A stretch of DNA of 64,000 nt from Candidatus Altimarinota bacterium (GCA_023143095.1 JAGLIF010000011.1:62001-126000), one strand, 5' to 3'. Counted from the first letter of the stretch, positions 42,638-54,076 are shown. Program-made: numbers and translations. The notes: a model not told the origin generated them from the letters alone.

Positions 42638-43870
42638 ATGACAAATATAAAATCAATTTTTGCGAGAGAAATTTTGGATTCTCGAGGGAATCCAACTGTA
42701 GAGGTGGAAATGTCTGATGGAGAAAACATCGTTCGAGCTTGTGTTCCTAGTGGTGCTTCAACGGGAATTCATGAAGCTTTAGAAATGAGAGATGGAGATA
42801 AAAATCGATATGGAGGGAAGGGTGTACTCAAAGCTATAGATAATGTAAATAAAATTTTAGCACCGGCAATTACTGGAATGAATCCATCTGAACAAACAGC
42901 TATTGATAAAAAAATGTTAGGATTGGATGGAACAGAAAATAAATCAAAATTAGGAGCAAATGCTATTTTAGGTGTTTCTTTGGCAGCGGTTCGATTGGCA
43001 TCTGTTCAAAAAAATATTCCTTTGTGGAAACATATTCAGAATCTTTTTGAAAGTAAAGAGGCAAAATTGCCTCGTCCTATGATGAATATTTTAAATGGAG
43101 GTTCTCATGCGGATTCCGGACTTGCAATCCAAGAGTTTATGGTTTTTCCTAAATTTGATAATTTTGCTCGAAATCTTCAAGCAGGAGCAGAAATTTTTCA
43201 TACATTGAAAAAGATTCTAACAGAAAGGGGACTTTCGACTGGAGTAGGGGACGAAGGTGGATTTGCGCCAAGAATCCCAACTGTAGCGGAAGCACTTGAT
43301 ACTATCTGTGAGGCTATCGAAAAAGCTGGATATAAAAAAGGATCAGAAGTAAATATCACTTTGGATGCTGCTGCTTCAGAATTTTATAAAGACGGAGTAT
43401 ACACAGTTGATGGAAAAACTCTTTCTGCTACTGAACTTTGTGATTTTTATGAAGAATTAGTAGCGAAATATCCGATTGTTTCTATTGAAGATTCTCACGC
43501 TGAGGATGATTTTGAAGGATTTGCGGATATGCAATTACGAATGGGACACAAAATTCAATTAGTTGGGGATGACTTGCTTGTGACGAATAAAAAACGACTT
43601 CAACTGGGAATTGATCAAAATCTATGCAATTCTATTTTGATAAAAGTAAATCAAATTGGTTCACTTACTGAAACTTTTGAGACTATGAAACTTGCTATGG
43701 AAAATAATTTTAAAACCGTTATTTCTCATCGTTCAGGAGAAACAGAAGATTCTTTTATTGCGGATTTGGCAGTAGGGACTAATGCAGGACAGATTAAAAC
43801 TGGATCGCTTTCTCGTTCTGAACGGATTTGTAAATATAATCAATTGTTAAGGATTTCGGAGCAGTTGTAG
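42638..43870 (+). CDS. eno: Enolase
   Basis: Interconverts 2-phosphoglycerate and phosphoenolpyruvate. It has 410 residues, slightly short of the usual 420-430. Typical blocks are [52 protein letters not shown] (metal ligands), VGDDLLVTN and SHRSGETED. The start is directly before the first conserved block and follows an A-run, with no Shine-Dalgarno site. TAGAAT at 42608-42613 is a possible -10. It is convergent with the coiled-coil gene, with a 15-bp gap. Confidence 0.97.
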   Translation: MTNIKSIFAREILDSRGNPTVEVEMSDGENIVRACVPSGASTGIHEALEMRDGDKNRYGGKGVLKAIDNVNKILAPAITGMNPSEQTAIDKKMLGLDGTENKSKLGANAILGVSLAAVRLASVQKNIPLWKHIQNLFESKEAKLPRPMMNILNGGSHADSGLAIQEFMVFPKFDNFARNLQAGAEIFHTLKKILTERGLSTGVGDEGGFAPRIPTVAEALDTICEAIEKAGYKKGSEVNITLDAAASEFYKDGVYTVDGKTLSATELCDFYEELVAKYPIVSIEDSHAEDDFEGFADMQLRMGHKIQLVGDDLLVTNKKRLQLGIDQNLCNSILIKVNQIGSLTETFETMKLAMENNFKTVISHRSGETEDSFIADLAVGTNAGQIKTGSLSRSERICKYNQLLRISEQL

Positions 43871-43885
43871 AATGCTTAACTCTTT

Positions 43886-45895
43886 TTACGCTACTTTTTT
43901 TCCTTTTATGTCGGTCAATTGTTCTTCGACTTTAATGATATATTTATCTGGTGTGTAGGTAGGAGAACTAGCACTTTTCCAGTTTACAGAGAAGGCTCCA
44001 GCTATGGCCGCTAAGATATAACCTGATTCTTTATAACGCACCAAGTATTTCATTCCATCTGTGGCTCTTGAGCCATTTAATTCTGTACCGCGAGAATCCA
44101 TCCAACGAAATCGAAAACCTCCTGTTTGTGCATCTTTTGGTATATTTGGATCAGATCCATTGAACTTTTGATAGGTGTCATACAATCCATGTTTTTTAAG
44201 CCAGAGCACTCGATTTTTGACTCCCTCTGGTCCCCAAAAGGCAGGATCATTTTTAGGAATTCCTATTTGATCACATGCTTCCATTACTTTTTTTGCATGT
44301 TCAATTGATTTTTCTAAAAAATCAATTTTCTTTTGTTTTTCCTCAGAATTTTCATTATCACTTTCACTATCTTTTTCTTTATCTTTATCTGATTTCTTGT
44401 TCATTTCTTTATTTATCTGATCTATTTGATTTTGTGCTTTTTCATTATCTAATCCATAAAGTTTCTTAGCTGCGGCTTTGGCTTCAATTAGCTTCCCTTG
44501 CTTTCGTTTTTCACTAATTGTTTCCATTAGCTCATTCACTTTTTCTTTTCTATCTTCCACACTTTTCTGATCAAGATTGCAATATGCTCCTACACAAAGT
44601 TCATCAAGTTGGGATTGAATATATTTCCGTTCATTTTTGTCTTTGATATTTTTTAGTCGTTTTTCTAACTCATAAATACGCATCATTCGAAGTTCTAAAA
44701 TTTTTGCGAAATTTTGTTCTCCTAAATTTCTCAATACACCTTTTCCAAATTTTTTCTCAAGAGATTTTAATTCACTTTCTGCTGCTTTTGGATTTCGAGC
44801 TAAATAGAACTTTTTTGCTTGTACTAAATCCTTGGATGCAAAGTTTCTGTTCTTTTCTTGTTGTTTCTTAAGATTGAAAAGAAGAATCAACAATTCTTTT
44901 GGTTTTTTTTCGGAGAGCCCTTTTAGTTTTGATAATTGTTGAGTTTTTTCTTCATGGGAAAAAAATTCGCCTAAAATTTCTTTTTCATCTTGTGTGATAG
45001 CCTTTTTGAGTTTTTTAGGAAATTTTTTTAAATCCGAAAGAGAGAACTCTGTTAAAAAATCTTTTTCTGTTTTAAAATTAAATTCTGCAGTAAAATTTGG
45101 AAAACTCATGGGATTTGCTTTCGGAAAAAGCGACCAAAATTCTTGTGTAAAGACTTGAGTATAATTTTCATTAAACTCTTTGATTCCTTTTGGTGTTTGT
45201 TTCATTACAAGTTTGTCAAACTCGTTTTTCCAATCTCTTAGGCTTCGTTTTTGTGAGAGCCATTCCTCAAGTCTTGTTTCGAGTATCTTTGAAAGACGAT
45301 CGTTTTCATTTTCTTTAGATTTTTTTCCATGAAGCCAAAAATATTTTTCTTCATTTGCCATTCCTTTCTTTAATGTCTCTTGGAGTTCAAGTGTTCGAGT
45401 AAGATGAGAAAAAGTTGTTTCGACAGATTTTCTAAATTTATCCATCAAAACAGGACTCAAAATGTTTCCAGAAGTTTCTTCTTCTAATCGTTTCATGAAT
45501 CGTTCCCAAATCCTGTTTTCTACTCCTGACGGTAAATAATGCAGGCGTTGAGTTTTTTCTTTTACAATTTTTTGATTTTCCAAAAATTGATCCAATGACT
45601 TTTGCATTGATTGAAGCTGTTTTCCTTTTACTTGTTCTCGATTTCCATGAGAGGACTGATTGAGAAGTTTATTTATTTCTTCTAAAACAAAACCCTTTTT
45701 ATCTTCCGGAGCATTCCGAACAATTTCTGTTCTTTTCTTTGCAGCTTCTATATAAAATTTAATTTTATCCTCATTTGTTTCACCAGTTTCAATTTGTTGC
45801 AGATGAAACGCTTTGTCTTCAGATGAAAATTCTGTACAAGATTCTACTAAAGAATGTAGTTTTTGTTTGGGTTCTTCTACAAATTTTTCAGACAT
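43886..45895 (-). CDS. Coiled-coil protein of unknown function (669 aa)
   Basis: It has no signal peptide or membrane span. About 560 residues of Lys/Glu/Leu-rich helix with coiled-coil stretches are followed by an acidic linker (KKSDKDKEKDSESDNENSE, about residue 500-520). The C-terminal globular part of about 130 residues has aromatic and Gly residues (PAFWGPEGVKNRVLWLKKHG, GGFRFRWMDSRGTELNG). No family is recognised. It resembles the 1791-residue protein in composition and in a short DPEFW/DPAFW pattern, which may be chance. One copy of the 45-bp repeat lies 63 bp upstream, and the immediate leader has TTTTTTATCAAAAATTTC before the ATG. Confidence 0.75.
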   Translation of the reverse strand: MSEKFVEEPKQKLHSLVESCTEFSSEDKAFHLQQIETGETNEDKIKFYIEAAKKRTEIVRNAPEDKKGFVLEEINKLLNQSSHGNREQVKGKQLQSMQKSLDQFLENQKIVKEKTQRLHYLPSGVENRIWERFMKRLEEETSGNILSPVLMDKFRKSVETTFSHLTRTLELQETLKKGMANEEKYFWLHGKKSKENENDRLSKILETRLEEWLSQKRSLRDWKNEFDKLVMKQTPKGIKEFNENYTQVFTQEFWSLFPKANPMSFPNFTAEFNFKTEKDFLTEFSLSDLKKFPKKLKKAITQDEKEILGEFFSHEEKTQQLSKLKGLSEKKPKELLILLFNLKKQQEKNRNFASKDLVQAKKFYLARNPKAAESELKSLEKKFGKGVLRNLGEQNFAKILELRMMRIYELEKRLKNIKDKNERKYIQSQLDELCVGAYCNLDQKSVEDRKEKVNELMETISEKRKQGKLIEAKAAAKKLYGLDNEKAQNQIDQINKEMNKKSDKDKEKDSESDNENSEEKQKKIDFLEKSIEHAKKVMEACDQIGIPKNDPAFWGPEGVKNRVLWLKKHGLYDTYQKFNGSDPNIPKDAQTGGFRFRWMDSRGTELNGSRATDGMKYLVRYKESGYILAAIAGAFSVNWKSASSPTYTPDKYIIKVEEQLTDIKGKKVA

Positions 45896-45957
45896 TTAAG
45901 AAATTTTTGATAAAAAACAAATAATAAAACAATTTGACCGTATTTTTTTTAGTAGAA

Positions 45958-46002
45958 GATTATCAGAAAAAATTTGTTCGACAAAACTTTTATCAAAATC
46001 TT
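45958..46002. repeat. 45-bp dispersed repeat, copy 2 of 3
   Basis: Ungapped match to 2202-2246 and 59201-59245. It begins GATTATCAGAAAAAA, with central TTTGTTCGAC and end TATCAAAATCTT. It lies between the 669-residue gene start and the groEL terminator. Confidence 0.75.
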
Positions 46003-46021
46003 GATTTTTTTTTGTCGAGAA

Positions 46022-46069
46022 AATAAAAAAGCAAAGATTAACCTCTTCTTTTTGAGGTCGATCTTTGCT
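46022..46069 (-). terminator. Terminator of the groES-groEL operon
   Basis: The stem 46030-46045 (AGCAAAGATTAACCTC) with 46054-46069 has one mismatch and an 8-nt loop. On the minus strand it is followed by TTTTTATTT. It begins about 22 nt after the groEL stop. Confidence 0.88.
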
Positions 46070-46091
46070 AATCTCGTTTTTAAAAAACTTT

Positions 46092-47759
<1,668 letters not shown>

Positions 47760-47786
47760 TTAATAAACTAAAATTTAATAATTTGA

Positions 47787-48065
47787 TTATTCTTCTACTG
47801 CTAAAACAGAATCAAAACCAAGAATGAAGAATTCTTCTCCTTCTATTTTTACTTCAGTTGGAGCGTATTGAGTGAAAATAACTGTATCACCAATTTTTGC
47901 ATTGAGCGTTTTATCTTCCTTTCCTTCTCCGATAGCAATAATCTTACCGCGCATTGGTTTTTCCTTACTTACTGTATCAGGAAGAACTATTCCTGAGGCG
48001 GTTGTTTTCTCTGCATTTAATGGTTTGACAATAACATTGTCTCCCAAAGGTCTAAGTTTCGCCAT
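47787..48065 (-). CDS. groS: Co-chaperonin GroES
   Basis: Heptameric lid of GroEL, 92 residues. It has the family start KLRPLGDNVIVKPL, the mobile loop KTTASGIVLPDTVSKEKP, and DTVIFTQYAPTEVKIEGEEFFIL. The start at 48065 is 34 bp from the CIRCE element. It has no Shine-Dalgarno site; the leader is TTTTTAACCCTATA followed by an A-run. Confidence 0.97.
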   Translation of the reverse strand: MAKLRPLGDNVIVKPLNAEKTTASGIVLPDTVSKEKPMRGKIIAIGEGKEDKTLNAKIGDTVIFTQYAPTEVKIEGEEFFILGFDSVLAVEE

Positions 48066-48098
48066 TTTTTTATAGGGTTAAAAATTAACAACGAAAAT

Positions 48099-48125
48099 TT
48101 AGCACTCTTTCATAGTGAGTGCAAA
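48099..48125 (-). promoter_or_regulatory. CIRCE operator spanning the groES promoter
   Basis: TTAGCACTC (48099-48107), nine bases, GAGTGCAAA (48117-48125) fits the HrcA-binding CIRCE consensus with one mismatch in the arms. On the minus strand the same bases contain TTGCAC (-35), a 17-bp spacer and TAAATT (-10), so HrcA binding would block the polymerase. No hrcA gene is in the window. Confidence 0.93.
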
Positions 48126-48239
48126 TTTTTTAATGAATTATATTTTCTGGAATAGAAATGGAATGCTTTATAAAAATAAGAGAGGGGATTGAGGGTAAGG
48201 GGGACAAGAATGACAGGAAAGAGAATGGTGAATGTTTCC

Positions 48240-49196
48240 TTAAAGTATCCCTGTTAATTTTCCTGCAAAAGCTAAATAAACGATTAAAAGTGCCAAGCCT
48301 TCCCATTTTTGAATTTGGTCATCAGAAGTTGTAAAAATAAAACTAAATGTTGCCACAATGAAAAATGGGATTCCTATGGAAGCCGCTTTTGTTGAGACTT
48401 CAAGTGTTCCAAATAAAGAGGGTACTCCTGCTACTGCTAAAACATTAAATGTGTTGGATCCAAAGATATTTCCCAAAGCAATAGAATGTTTTCCTTTCTT
48501 AGCAGCTTGAATAGATACAATAAGTTCAGGTAGGGAAGTACCTACTGCTACAATAATCATAGTAATGATAGCTGATTGAATTTTGAGAATTTCGGAAATC
48601 TTGAGTACAGAAGAAACGGTATAATCGGCTGCAAAATATATTCCCACCATCCCTCCAATAAAATAAATGAAAGTTTTGGGACCAAGTATTCTTTTTTTCT
48701 TTTTTTCTTTTTTATCAATTACTGTTTTTTCCTCATCTTCCGTTGTAATAATGTACCAAATAAAAATTGTAAGCAAAATTAAACTTAATATCCCTTCTCT
48801 ATAATCAAATGTACCATCCATGATAAAAAGCAAGAAAATTGCACTAGAGATAAAGAAGAAGGGGAGATCAATGTCAATTAATTTTTCTTTTACTTTTAAA
48901 ACCTTTACTGCAATGGCTGTAAAACCTCCCACTAATAAACAATTAGCAATATTGGAACCGATAATATTATCAATAGGGAAAGTAAGGAGTTCTTTTTTTC
49001 CTGATAAAATGGTGATAAAAGAAGTTGCTAGTTCTGGCATAGAACTTCCGACTGCTACAATTGTTGCTCCTATAACAAAATGTGAAAGTCCGAAATAAAG
49101 TCCAATTTGTTCGCTTGCCTGTGTAAAAATATCAGATGATTTTACTAATGTAAAAAGAGCAACGGCAAGAATTGAAATCCAAATAACTAAATCCAT
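48240..49196 (-). CDS. CaCA-family cation/Ca2+ antiporter
   Basis: YrbG-like Na+(or H+)/Ca2+ exchanger, 318 residues, about ten membrane spans in two inverted halves. The two alpha repeats are IVAVGSSMPELATSF and IVAVGTSLPELIVSI, each with the acidic residue that binds Ca2+, plus NIIGSNIANCLLV and NIFGSNTFNVLAV. A charged cytoplasmic loop (DKKEKKKKRILGPK) joins the halves. It is monocistronic. The leader has TTTTTATCAATCAAT before the ATG. Confidence 0.92.
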   Translation of the reverse strand: MDLVIWISILAVALFTLVKSSDIFTQASEQIGLYFGLSHFVIGATIVAVGSSMPELATSFITILSGKKELLTFPIDNIIGSNIANCLLVGGFTAIAVKVLKVKEKLIDIDLPFFFISSAIFLLFIMDGTFDYREGILSLILLTIFIWYIITTEDEEKTVIDKKEKKKKRILGPKTFIYFIGGMVGIYFAADYTVSSVLKISEILKIQSAIITMIIVAVGTSLPELIVSIQAAKKGKHSIALGNIFGSNTFNVLAVAGVPSLFGTLEVSTKAASIGIPFFIVATFSFIFTTSDDQIQKWEGLALLIVYLAFAGKLTGIL

Positions 49197-49310
49197 ATTG
49201 ATTGATAAAAATTTTCTAAATTATAAAAGAAACATTAAAAAAAAACAAAAAGACATAATATTCTTTTTATGTAGAATGTTCTTGCGTAGTTTTCTTAATA
49301 TCTAATAATT

Positions 49311-49823
49311 ATGAAAAAAATTCTTATGGTTTTGGCTCCGAGAGATTTTCGTGATTCCGAATATATTGTGCCGAGATCTTTTTTTGAACAGAAAGGATAC
49401 ACTGTCATTACAACTTCATTACAAAGTAAGTCAGTTGGTCGGTTTGGATATGAGGTAAAAAACGATCTTTTATTGGACGCAGTTGTTTCTAAAAACTTTG
49501 ATAGTATTTTCTTTGTGGGAGGGGGGGGGAGTCTTGGTTTTATGGGAAATAATGTCATGATAAATCTCACAAAATCCTTTATAAAAGAGGGGAAGGTCAT
49601 AGGAGCTATCTGTGCTGCTCCTCGTAATTTATTGGTTTGGGGAGTATTAAGAGGGGAGAGGGTTACTGGACATAATTGGGATGGGAATTTTCCTAAACTT
49701 TGTAAAGAAAATGGAGCAATTTATGAAGATAGGGAAGTAGTGGTTTCTGGTAATTTTGTTACGGGCAGAGGACCTAAAGCAGCGGAAGAATTCTCACTTG
49801 CTTTCGTAGATACAATGTCATGA
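49311..49823 (+). CDS. DJ-1/PfpI family protein
   Basis: 170 residues with the flavodoxin-like fold of the DJ-1/PfpI superfamily. The nucleophile elbow is GAICAAPRNL, with Cys101, and Glu17 sits in the first loop (RDSEYIVP). The Gly-rich FVGGGGSLGF and the C-terminal VVSGNFVTGRGPKAAEEF are typical. Members act as deglycases, holdases or peptidases, and the exact activity cannot be told from sequence. It is followed after 27 bp by the Cys-rich gene. Confidence 0.88.
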   Translation: MKKILMVLAPRDFRDSEYIVPRSFFEQKGYTVITTSLQSKSVGRFGYEVKNDLLLDAVVSKNFDSIFFVGGGGSLGFMGNNVMINLTKSFIKEGKVIGAICAAPRNLLVWGVLRGERVTGHNWDGNFPKLCKENGAIYEDREVVVSGNFVTGRGPKAAEEFSLAFVDTMS

Positions 49824-49850
49824 CAAATATATAAAAATTATTGTGAAAGA

Positions 49851-51500
49851 ATGAAAAAAAGCTGTACTGTTTCTGGCAAAGAATTTGAGATTACGGATGA
49901 TGATCTAAAGTTTTATGAAAAGATGGGAGTTTCTGCACCAACTCTTTGTCCTGATGAGCGGCAAAGACGAAGAATTTCTTTTAGAAATTTTAGAAATTTT
50001 TATCACAGAAAATGTGATGCTACAGGCAAAAAAATTATTTCAATGTATTCTCCAGAAAATAAATTTCCTATTTATGAAAATTCATATTGGTGGTCTGATA
50101 AATGGGATGGATATTCTTATGAAATGGATTTTGATTTCTCTCGATCATTCTTCGAACAATACAAAGAACTCTCTGAAAAAGTTCCCCGAATTGATACAGT
50201 AAAAGTAAATTGTGAAAACAGCATTTATACAAATTTTGCCTTTCATTCCAAAAACTGTTACCTCGTTTTTGGTTGTATTAAAAATGAAGATTGTTGTTAT
50301 GGAAATATTGTTTGGCATAGTAAGAATTGCATAGATTGTCTATATGTTTATCGTTGTGAATTATGTTCTAATTCTGTGGATCTTGTAGATTGCTATGATG
50401 TTCATTGTTCAACAGAATCTGCAAATTGTTCAGAAAGTTATTTTCTACATGATTGTCGCAATTGTAAGAACTGTTTTGGATGTACCAATTTGAGGAATGC
50501 TCAGTATTGTTTTCAAAATGAACAACTCACAAAGGATGAATATTTTGAAAAATTAAAACATATATTTCCGTTATCTTATTCTATTTTTGAACAAGGAAGA
50601 TTGTGGATGGAAGATAAAAAAAAGAAAAAATGTTTCTTTCCAGAACTATTTGGTCTAAAAAATGAACGAGTTTCTGGAAATCATATTTATGAGTCAAAAA
50701 ATATTTTTCATGGCTTTGATGTAAAAGGAAGCGAAGATAGCAAGTTCTTATACACAGTTGGTTTTGCGGAAGACTGTATGGATATTTCTTTTTCTGGAGC
50801 AGAGAAAATGAAGTATTGTTATGACTGTTTAACACTGGTTGGGACGGAAAATCTAGTTGGTTGTCACTCAATTCAAAATTCTAATAATATAGCCCATTCT
50901 GAGTTTTGTTATTATTCACACGATTTACTTGGATGTACTGGACTAAAAAAAGCTCAATACTGCATACTCAATAAACAATATTCTAAGGATGAATATTTTG
51001 TTTTACGAGAAAAAATTGTTCAGCATATGAAGGAAACGGGTGAATGGGGAGAGTTTTTTCCTATAGAACTTTCTCCTTTTGGTTATAATGAAACAATGGC
51101 TCAAGAATATTTTCAACTCACAAAAGAGGAGTGTCTTGCTCGTGGTTGGAAATGGAAAGATGAAGAGAAAACAATCAAATATTCTGGACCAAAATACGAA
51201 ATACCTAATACGATTGAAGAAGTCTCTGAAGATATCCTTAAGAAAATATTGGAATGCGAAACATGCAAAAAAAACTATAGACTTGTAAAACCCGAGTTGG
51301 AGTTTTATCGAAAGATGAAACTGCCTATTCCTAGAAATTGTCCAAATTGTCGACATAAAGCTCGAATGGTATTGCGAAATCCAAGAATCTTATTTTCTCA
51401 CAGATGCGACAAATGCCAAAAGAATATAAAAACTACATTTGCTTCCAATCGACTTGAAATCGTTTATTGTGAAGAATGTTATTTAAAAACCATAAATTAA
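49851..51500 (+). CDS. Cys-rich protein with terminal zinc ribbons (549 aa)
   Basis: It has 37 cysteines. The two ends are related. Residues 22-70 (FYEKMGVSAPTLCPDERQRR then FRNFYHRKCD) match the C-terminal FYRKMKLPIPRNCPNCRHKA then RILFSHRCDKC, consistent with zinc ribbons. The middle is a run of short Cys-x(2-6)-Cys turns, with an internal duplication GCTNLRNAQYC...KDEYF and GCTGLKKAQYC...KDEYF, perhaps a solenoid. There is no export signal. Similar proteins are frequent in the Candidate Phyla Radiation, often with an unsupported CaiB/BaiF label (from memory). Possible roles are metal storage or nucleic-acid binding; neither is shown. It is probably co-transcribed with the DJ-1-like gene. 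Confidence 0.78.
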   Translation: MKKSCTVSGKEFEITDDDLKFYEKMGVSAPTLCPDERQRRRISFRNFRNFYHRKCDATGKKIISMYSPENKFPIYENSYWWSDKWDGYSYEMDFDFSRSFFEQYKELSEKVPRIDTVKVNCENSIYTNFAFHSKNCYLVFGCIKNEDCCYGNIVWHSKNCIDCLYVYRCELCSNSVDLVDCYDVHCSTESANCSESYFLHDCRNCKNCFGCTNLRNAQYCFQNEQLTKDEYFEKLKHIFPLSYSIFEQGRLWMEDKKKKKCFFPELFGLKNERVSGNHIYESKNIFHGFDVKGSEDSKFLYTVGFAEDCMDISFSGAEKMKYCYDCLTLVGTENLVGCHSIQNSNNIAHSEFCYYSHDLLGCTGLKKAQYCILNKQYSKDEYFVLREKIVQHMKETGEWGEFFPIELSPFGYNETMAQEYFQLTKEECLARGWKWKDEEKTIKYSGPKYEIPNTIEEVSEDILKKILECETCKKNYRLVKPELEFYRKMKLPIPRNCPNCRHKARMVLRNPRILFSHRCDKCQKNIKTTFASNRLEIVYCEECYLKTIN

Positions 51501-51596
51501 GGAACTATATTACCTTTTTTTATAAAAAACACCTTAAATCGAATCTTCGAATATAGATCTTTTTTAAAATGTTTCCTTAAAAGATAGTGCATTATC

Positions 51597-51626
51597 TATT
51601 TAACACAATGTATATTATGTTAAATA
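51597..51626. repeat. 30-bp imperfect palindrome downstream of the Cys-rich gene
   Basis: TATTTAACA (51597-51605) is inverted as TGTTAAATA (51618-51626), with AAT/ATT continuing inward past one mismatch. There is no clear T-run, so either a weak terminator or a protein-binding site. Nothing else is evident in 51501-51678. Confidence 0.45.
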
Positions 51627-51678
51627 AAACGAAAGGTCTTTAAAAATCCCCTATTTTTTTGTATGCATATGTTCTCAT

Positions 51679-51954
51679 TTAAATCTCTTTATTCTCTTTA
51701 TTTTCTTTATTTTCTCTATGTATTCGATCTATTCTAGCTGCAATGCCTTCTCTTACATTTTCCGTTGTACTTAACATTCCATTAGAAACTCTTTCAATGT
51801 CTGAAATGATTTTACGAATACTATATTGTATTTCTTCTACATATTCCCATTCACAAGTTAGAAGATTTGAAAGGGTTGCAACAAGATTTATTTGATTCAT
51901 ATTTATCTCATTTGCGGATTTTTTGGAATGAGTTTCAACAGTAGATATTTTCAT
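51679..51954 (-). CDS. Small helical protein of unknown function (91 aa)
   Basis: It has no signal or membrane span. The body looks helical (IQYSIRKIISDIERVSNGML). The C-terminus ends in the simple repeat NKENKENKEI, which comes from a TTCTTTATT-type microsatellite at 51684-51718 and could vary in length. A TGCTAGAAT at 52027-52019 on the minus strand is a possible extended -10. It is divergent from the next gene. I recognise no family. Confidence 0.5.
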   Translation of the reverse strand: MKISTVETHSKKSANEINMNQINLVATLSNLLTCEWEYVEEIQYSIRKIISDIERVSNGMLSTTENVREGIAARIDRIHRENKENKENKEI

Positions 51955-52132
51955 GGTTTTTAATAATTTTAAGGATTATATTATGAATATTTTAATACTA
52001 CCATTCTCCCCTACTATTATTCTAGCACAATATTTTATATTTTTTATATTTTCTGTTGGATATTACGATAAAGTTGATAAAGAAAATGTTTAAGTTAAGA
52101 ATAATTTCTAAAATTTAAACTGTATAAATAAT

Positions 52133-52160
52133 TTGACATTATGCAAAACGATTATAAATT
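52133..52160 (+). promoter_or_regulatory. Promoter of the 92-residue gene
   Basis: Consensus TTGACA (52133-52138), 16-bp spacer, TAAATT (52155-52160). The ATG is at 52189. Confidence 0.55.
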
Positions 52161-52188
52161 AAGAACTGTTTTAACTCTTTTTTAAAAA

Positions 52189-52467
52189 ATGGAAAATCAA
52201 CAAAAACCTTCAAGTAAAGACATACAAATTAGCTTAAATGAAGAAAATATAAAGAGTCTAACTATAGATGCTGGATTGCACGGAATAGAATCACTATTTC
52301 CTGAAGACCAAGCACTCTTAAAAGCTCATATTATTTCTAAATTAACAATGGCTATAATAAACCAAGAACCTGATTTAGATGTTTCAGCAATGAGAGAAAT
52401 AGTGGATAAGGATAAGCAATCTTATTGCTTTTTAATGGATGCTACTGATGGATATGCAGGCGCCTAG
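52189..52467 (+). CDS. Small acidic protein of unknown function (92 aa)
   Basis: A soluble, predicted helical protein with no recognised domain and one cysteine (SYCFLMDATDGYAGA at the C-terminus). The promoter at 52133-52160 and the A-run before the ATG support it as a real gene. It ends one base before the convergent antiporter gene ends (52469). Confidence 0.55.
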   Translation: MENQQKPSSKDIQISLNEENIKSLTIDAGLHGIESLFPEDQALLKAHIISKLTMAIINQEPDLDVSAMREIVDKDKQSYCFLMDATDGYAGA

Positions 52468-52468
52468 C

Positions 52469-54076
52469 TTATTTCAATCCTTTTAAATACTTAATTGTAG
52501 AATCCGCAACATCTCGTATTTCATCTATGATGAAAACTTTTCCCATATCTTCTAGAAAGTCTCGTTGAAATAAACTTGATGCTTTGGCGATAATTCTGAC
52601 ATTGGGAGAAATTACCCGTATTGATCGAACAATTCGCATCATTTTTTCTTCTTGAGAGAGTGCAACAAAGATGGCTTTTGCTTCTTCAATATTAACTTTT
52701 TCAAGAATTTTTTTCTTAGCAGAATTTCCTAAAATCATATTAATTTCTCTCTTCCGTCCTCGATTAACAAGGGAAATATCCCTCTCAATAACAACATAGG
52801 GAATTTTTAGCTTATGGAGATGTTTTACGACTAGCTGCCCAGTTGCTCCGTAACCACAAATGACAGTGTGATTTTTTAACTTCAATTTTTTTTCTACTTT
52901 TTCTTCTTCCTCATGTTTTCCAACCATCCATTCAGAAATAAATGAAAGTTTTTTGAAAATAAACGGTGTTAAAATCATAGAAAATATAATCGATACAATA
53001 AGTATTTGTCCCAAGGTTTCATTAACAAAAAGATTGTTGATTTTGGCCAACTCAAAAACAACAAAAGAGAACTCCCCTACTTGAGCTAAAATAATGGCGG
53101 TTTTTAAAGAAGTTTGTTTTCGGTATCCGAACCTCATAATTCCAAAAACAATGAGAGCTTTAATAGCTATTATAGCCACTAAAATAAGGACGATGGGACA
53201 GATATGATCAGGGATAAAAATAAGATTTAGTTGCATTCCAACGGTCACAAAGAATATTCCCAAAAGTAAATCTCTGAATGGAATTAGATCAGCCTCTATT
53301 TGATGTTTATATTGCGTTCTTGCAATTATTAAGCCAGCGATAAATGCTCCCAAAGAATAAGAAAAACCAAAAACATGTGCAAGTTGAGCTGAGCCAATAA
53401 TTATGAACAAAACAGAGGCAATGAAAATTTCATCTGATTTTGAATTTGCAATGAAATTAAAAAATGGTGTTGATAAAAATTTCCCCCCAAAAAAGAAAAT
53501 TGACATTACAATAATAGCATTAAGGGAGATTGTTAGTAAAATATCCTCCCCTCCTCCTTGTGTACTCGCAATAATGGATATCAATAATAAAATTGGAATA
53601 ACTGCCATGTCCTGGAAAAGTAATACTCCCAGAGCGTTTTTTCCGTAGGTTTTATGCAGTGTTTTGCTTTCGTTTAATAATTTTAAAACGATTGCAGTAG
53701 AAGAAAGTGCCAATCCCAAACTAATAATAATTGAGGCATTTATTCCAATCTCAAACAAGTGTCTACTAATGCTATAAAAAACAATTGATGTAATTATGAC
53801 TTGTGCTCCTCCATAGAGGAACACTTCTTTTTTTATTGATTTTAGTTTTTCAATAGAAACTTCTAGTCCAATTGTGAACATCAAAAAAGCAATTCCAAAT
53901 TCAGCAATAGTATCTAATAAATTATTTTTTGAACCTTGTAAGTCGAAGATAAAAGCCACGATAGCACCTGTAAGAATATAACCAATAATTGTTTCAATAT
54001 TGATTTTCTTTAGCAGTGTATTGAAAAGCAAGGAAATGCCTGCCGCAAAGAGGATAAGTGTAATTAAACTATCCAT
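52469..54076 (-). CDS. Kef-type monovalent cation/proton antiporter with TrkA-N domain
   Basis: CPA2-family antiporter of 535 residues. About twelve membrane spans occupy residues 1-380, with signatures FGIAFLMFTIGLEVS, LGLALSSTAIVLKLL and LLFQDMAVIPILL. The C-terminal cytoplasmic RCK/TrkA-N domain starts at HTVICGYGATGQLVVKHL (NAD-binding Gly motif) and ends after about 130 residues. There is no TrkA-C. It is likely K+/H+ or Na+/H+ exchange gated by nucleotide. Monocistronic. Confidence 0.93.
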   Translation of the reverse strand: MDSLITLILFAAGISLLFNTLLKKINIETIIGYILTGAIVAFIFDLQGSKNNLLDTIAEFGIAFLMFTIGLEVSIEKLKSIKKEVFLYGGAQVIITSIVFYSISRHLFEIGINASIIISLGLALSSTAIVLKLLNESKTLHKTYGKNALGVLLFQDMAVIPILLLISIIASTQGGGEDILLTISLNAIIVMSIFFFGGKFLSTPFFNFIANSKSDEIFIASVLFIIIGSAQLAHVFGFSYSLGAFIAGLIIARTQYKHQIEADLIPFRDLLLGIFFVTVGMQLNLIFIPDHICPIVLILVAIIAIKALIVFGIMRFGYRKQTSLKTAIILAQVGEFSFVVFELAKINNLFVNETLGQILIVSIIFSMILTPFIFKKLSFISEWMVGKHEEEEKVEKKLKLKNHTVICGYGATGQLVVKHLHKLKIPYVVIERDISLVNRGRKREINMILGNSAKKKILEKVNIEEAKAIFVALSQEEKMMRIVRSIRVISPNVRIIAKASSLFQRDFLEDMGKVFIIDEIRDVADSTIKYLKGLK

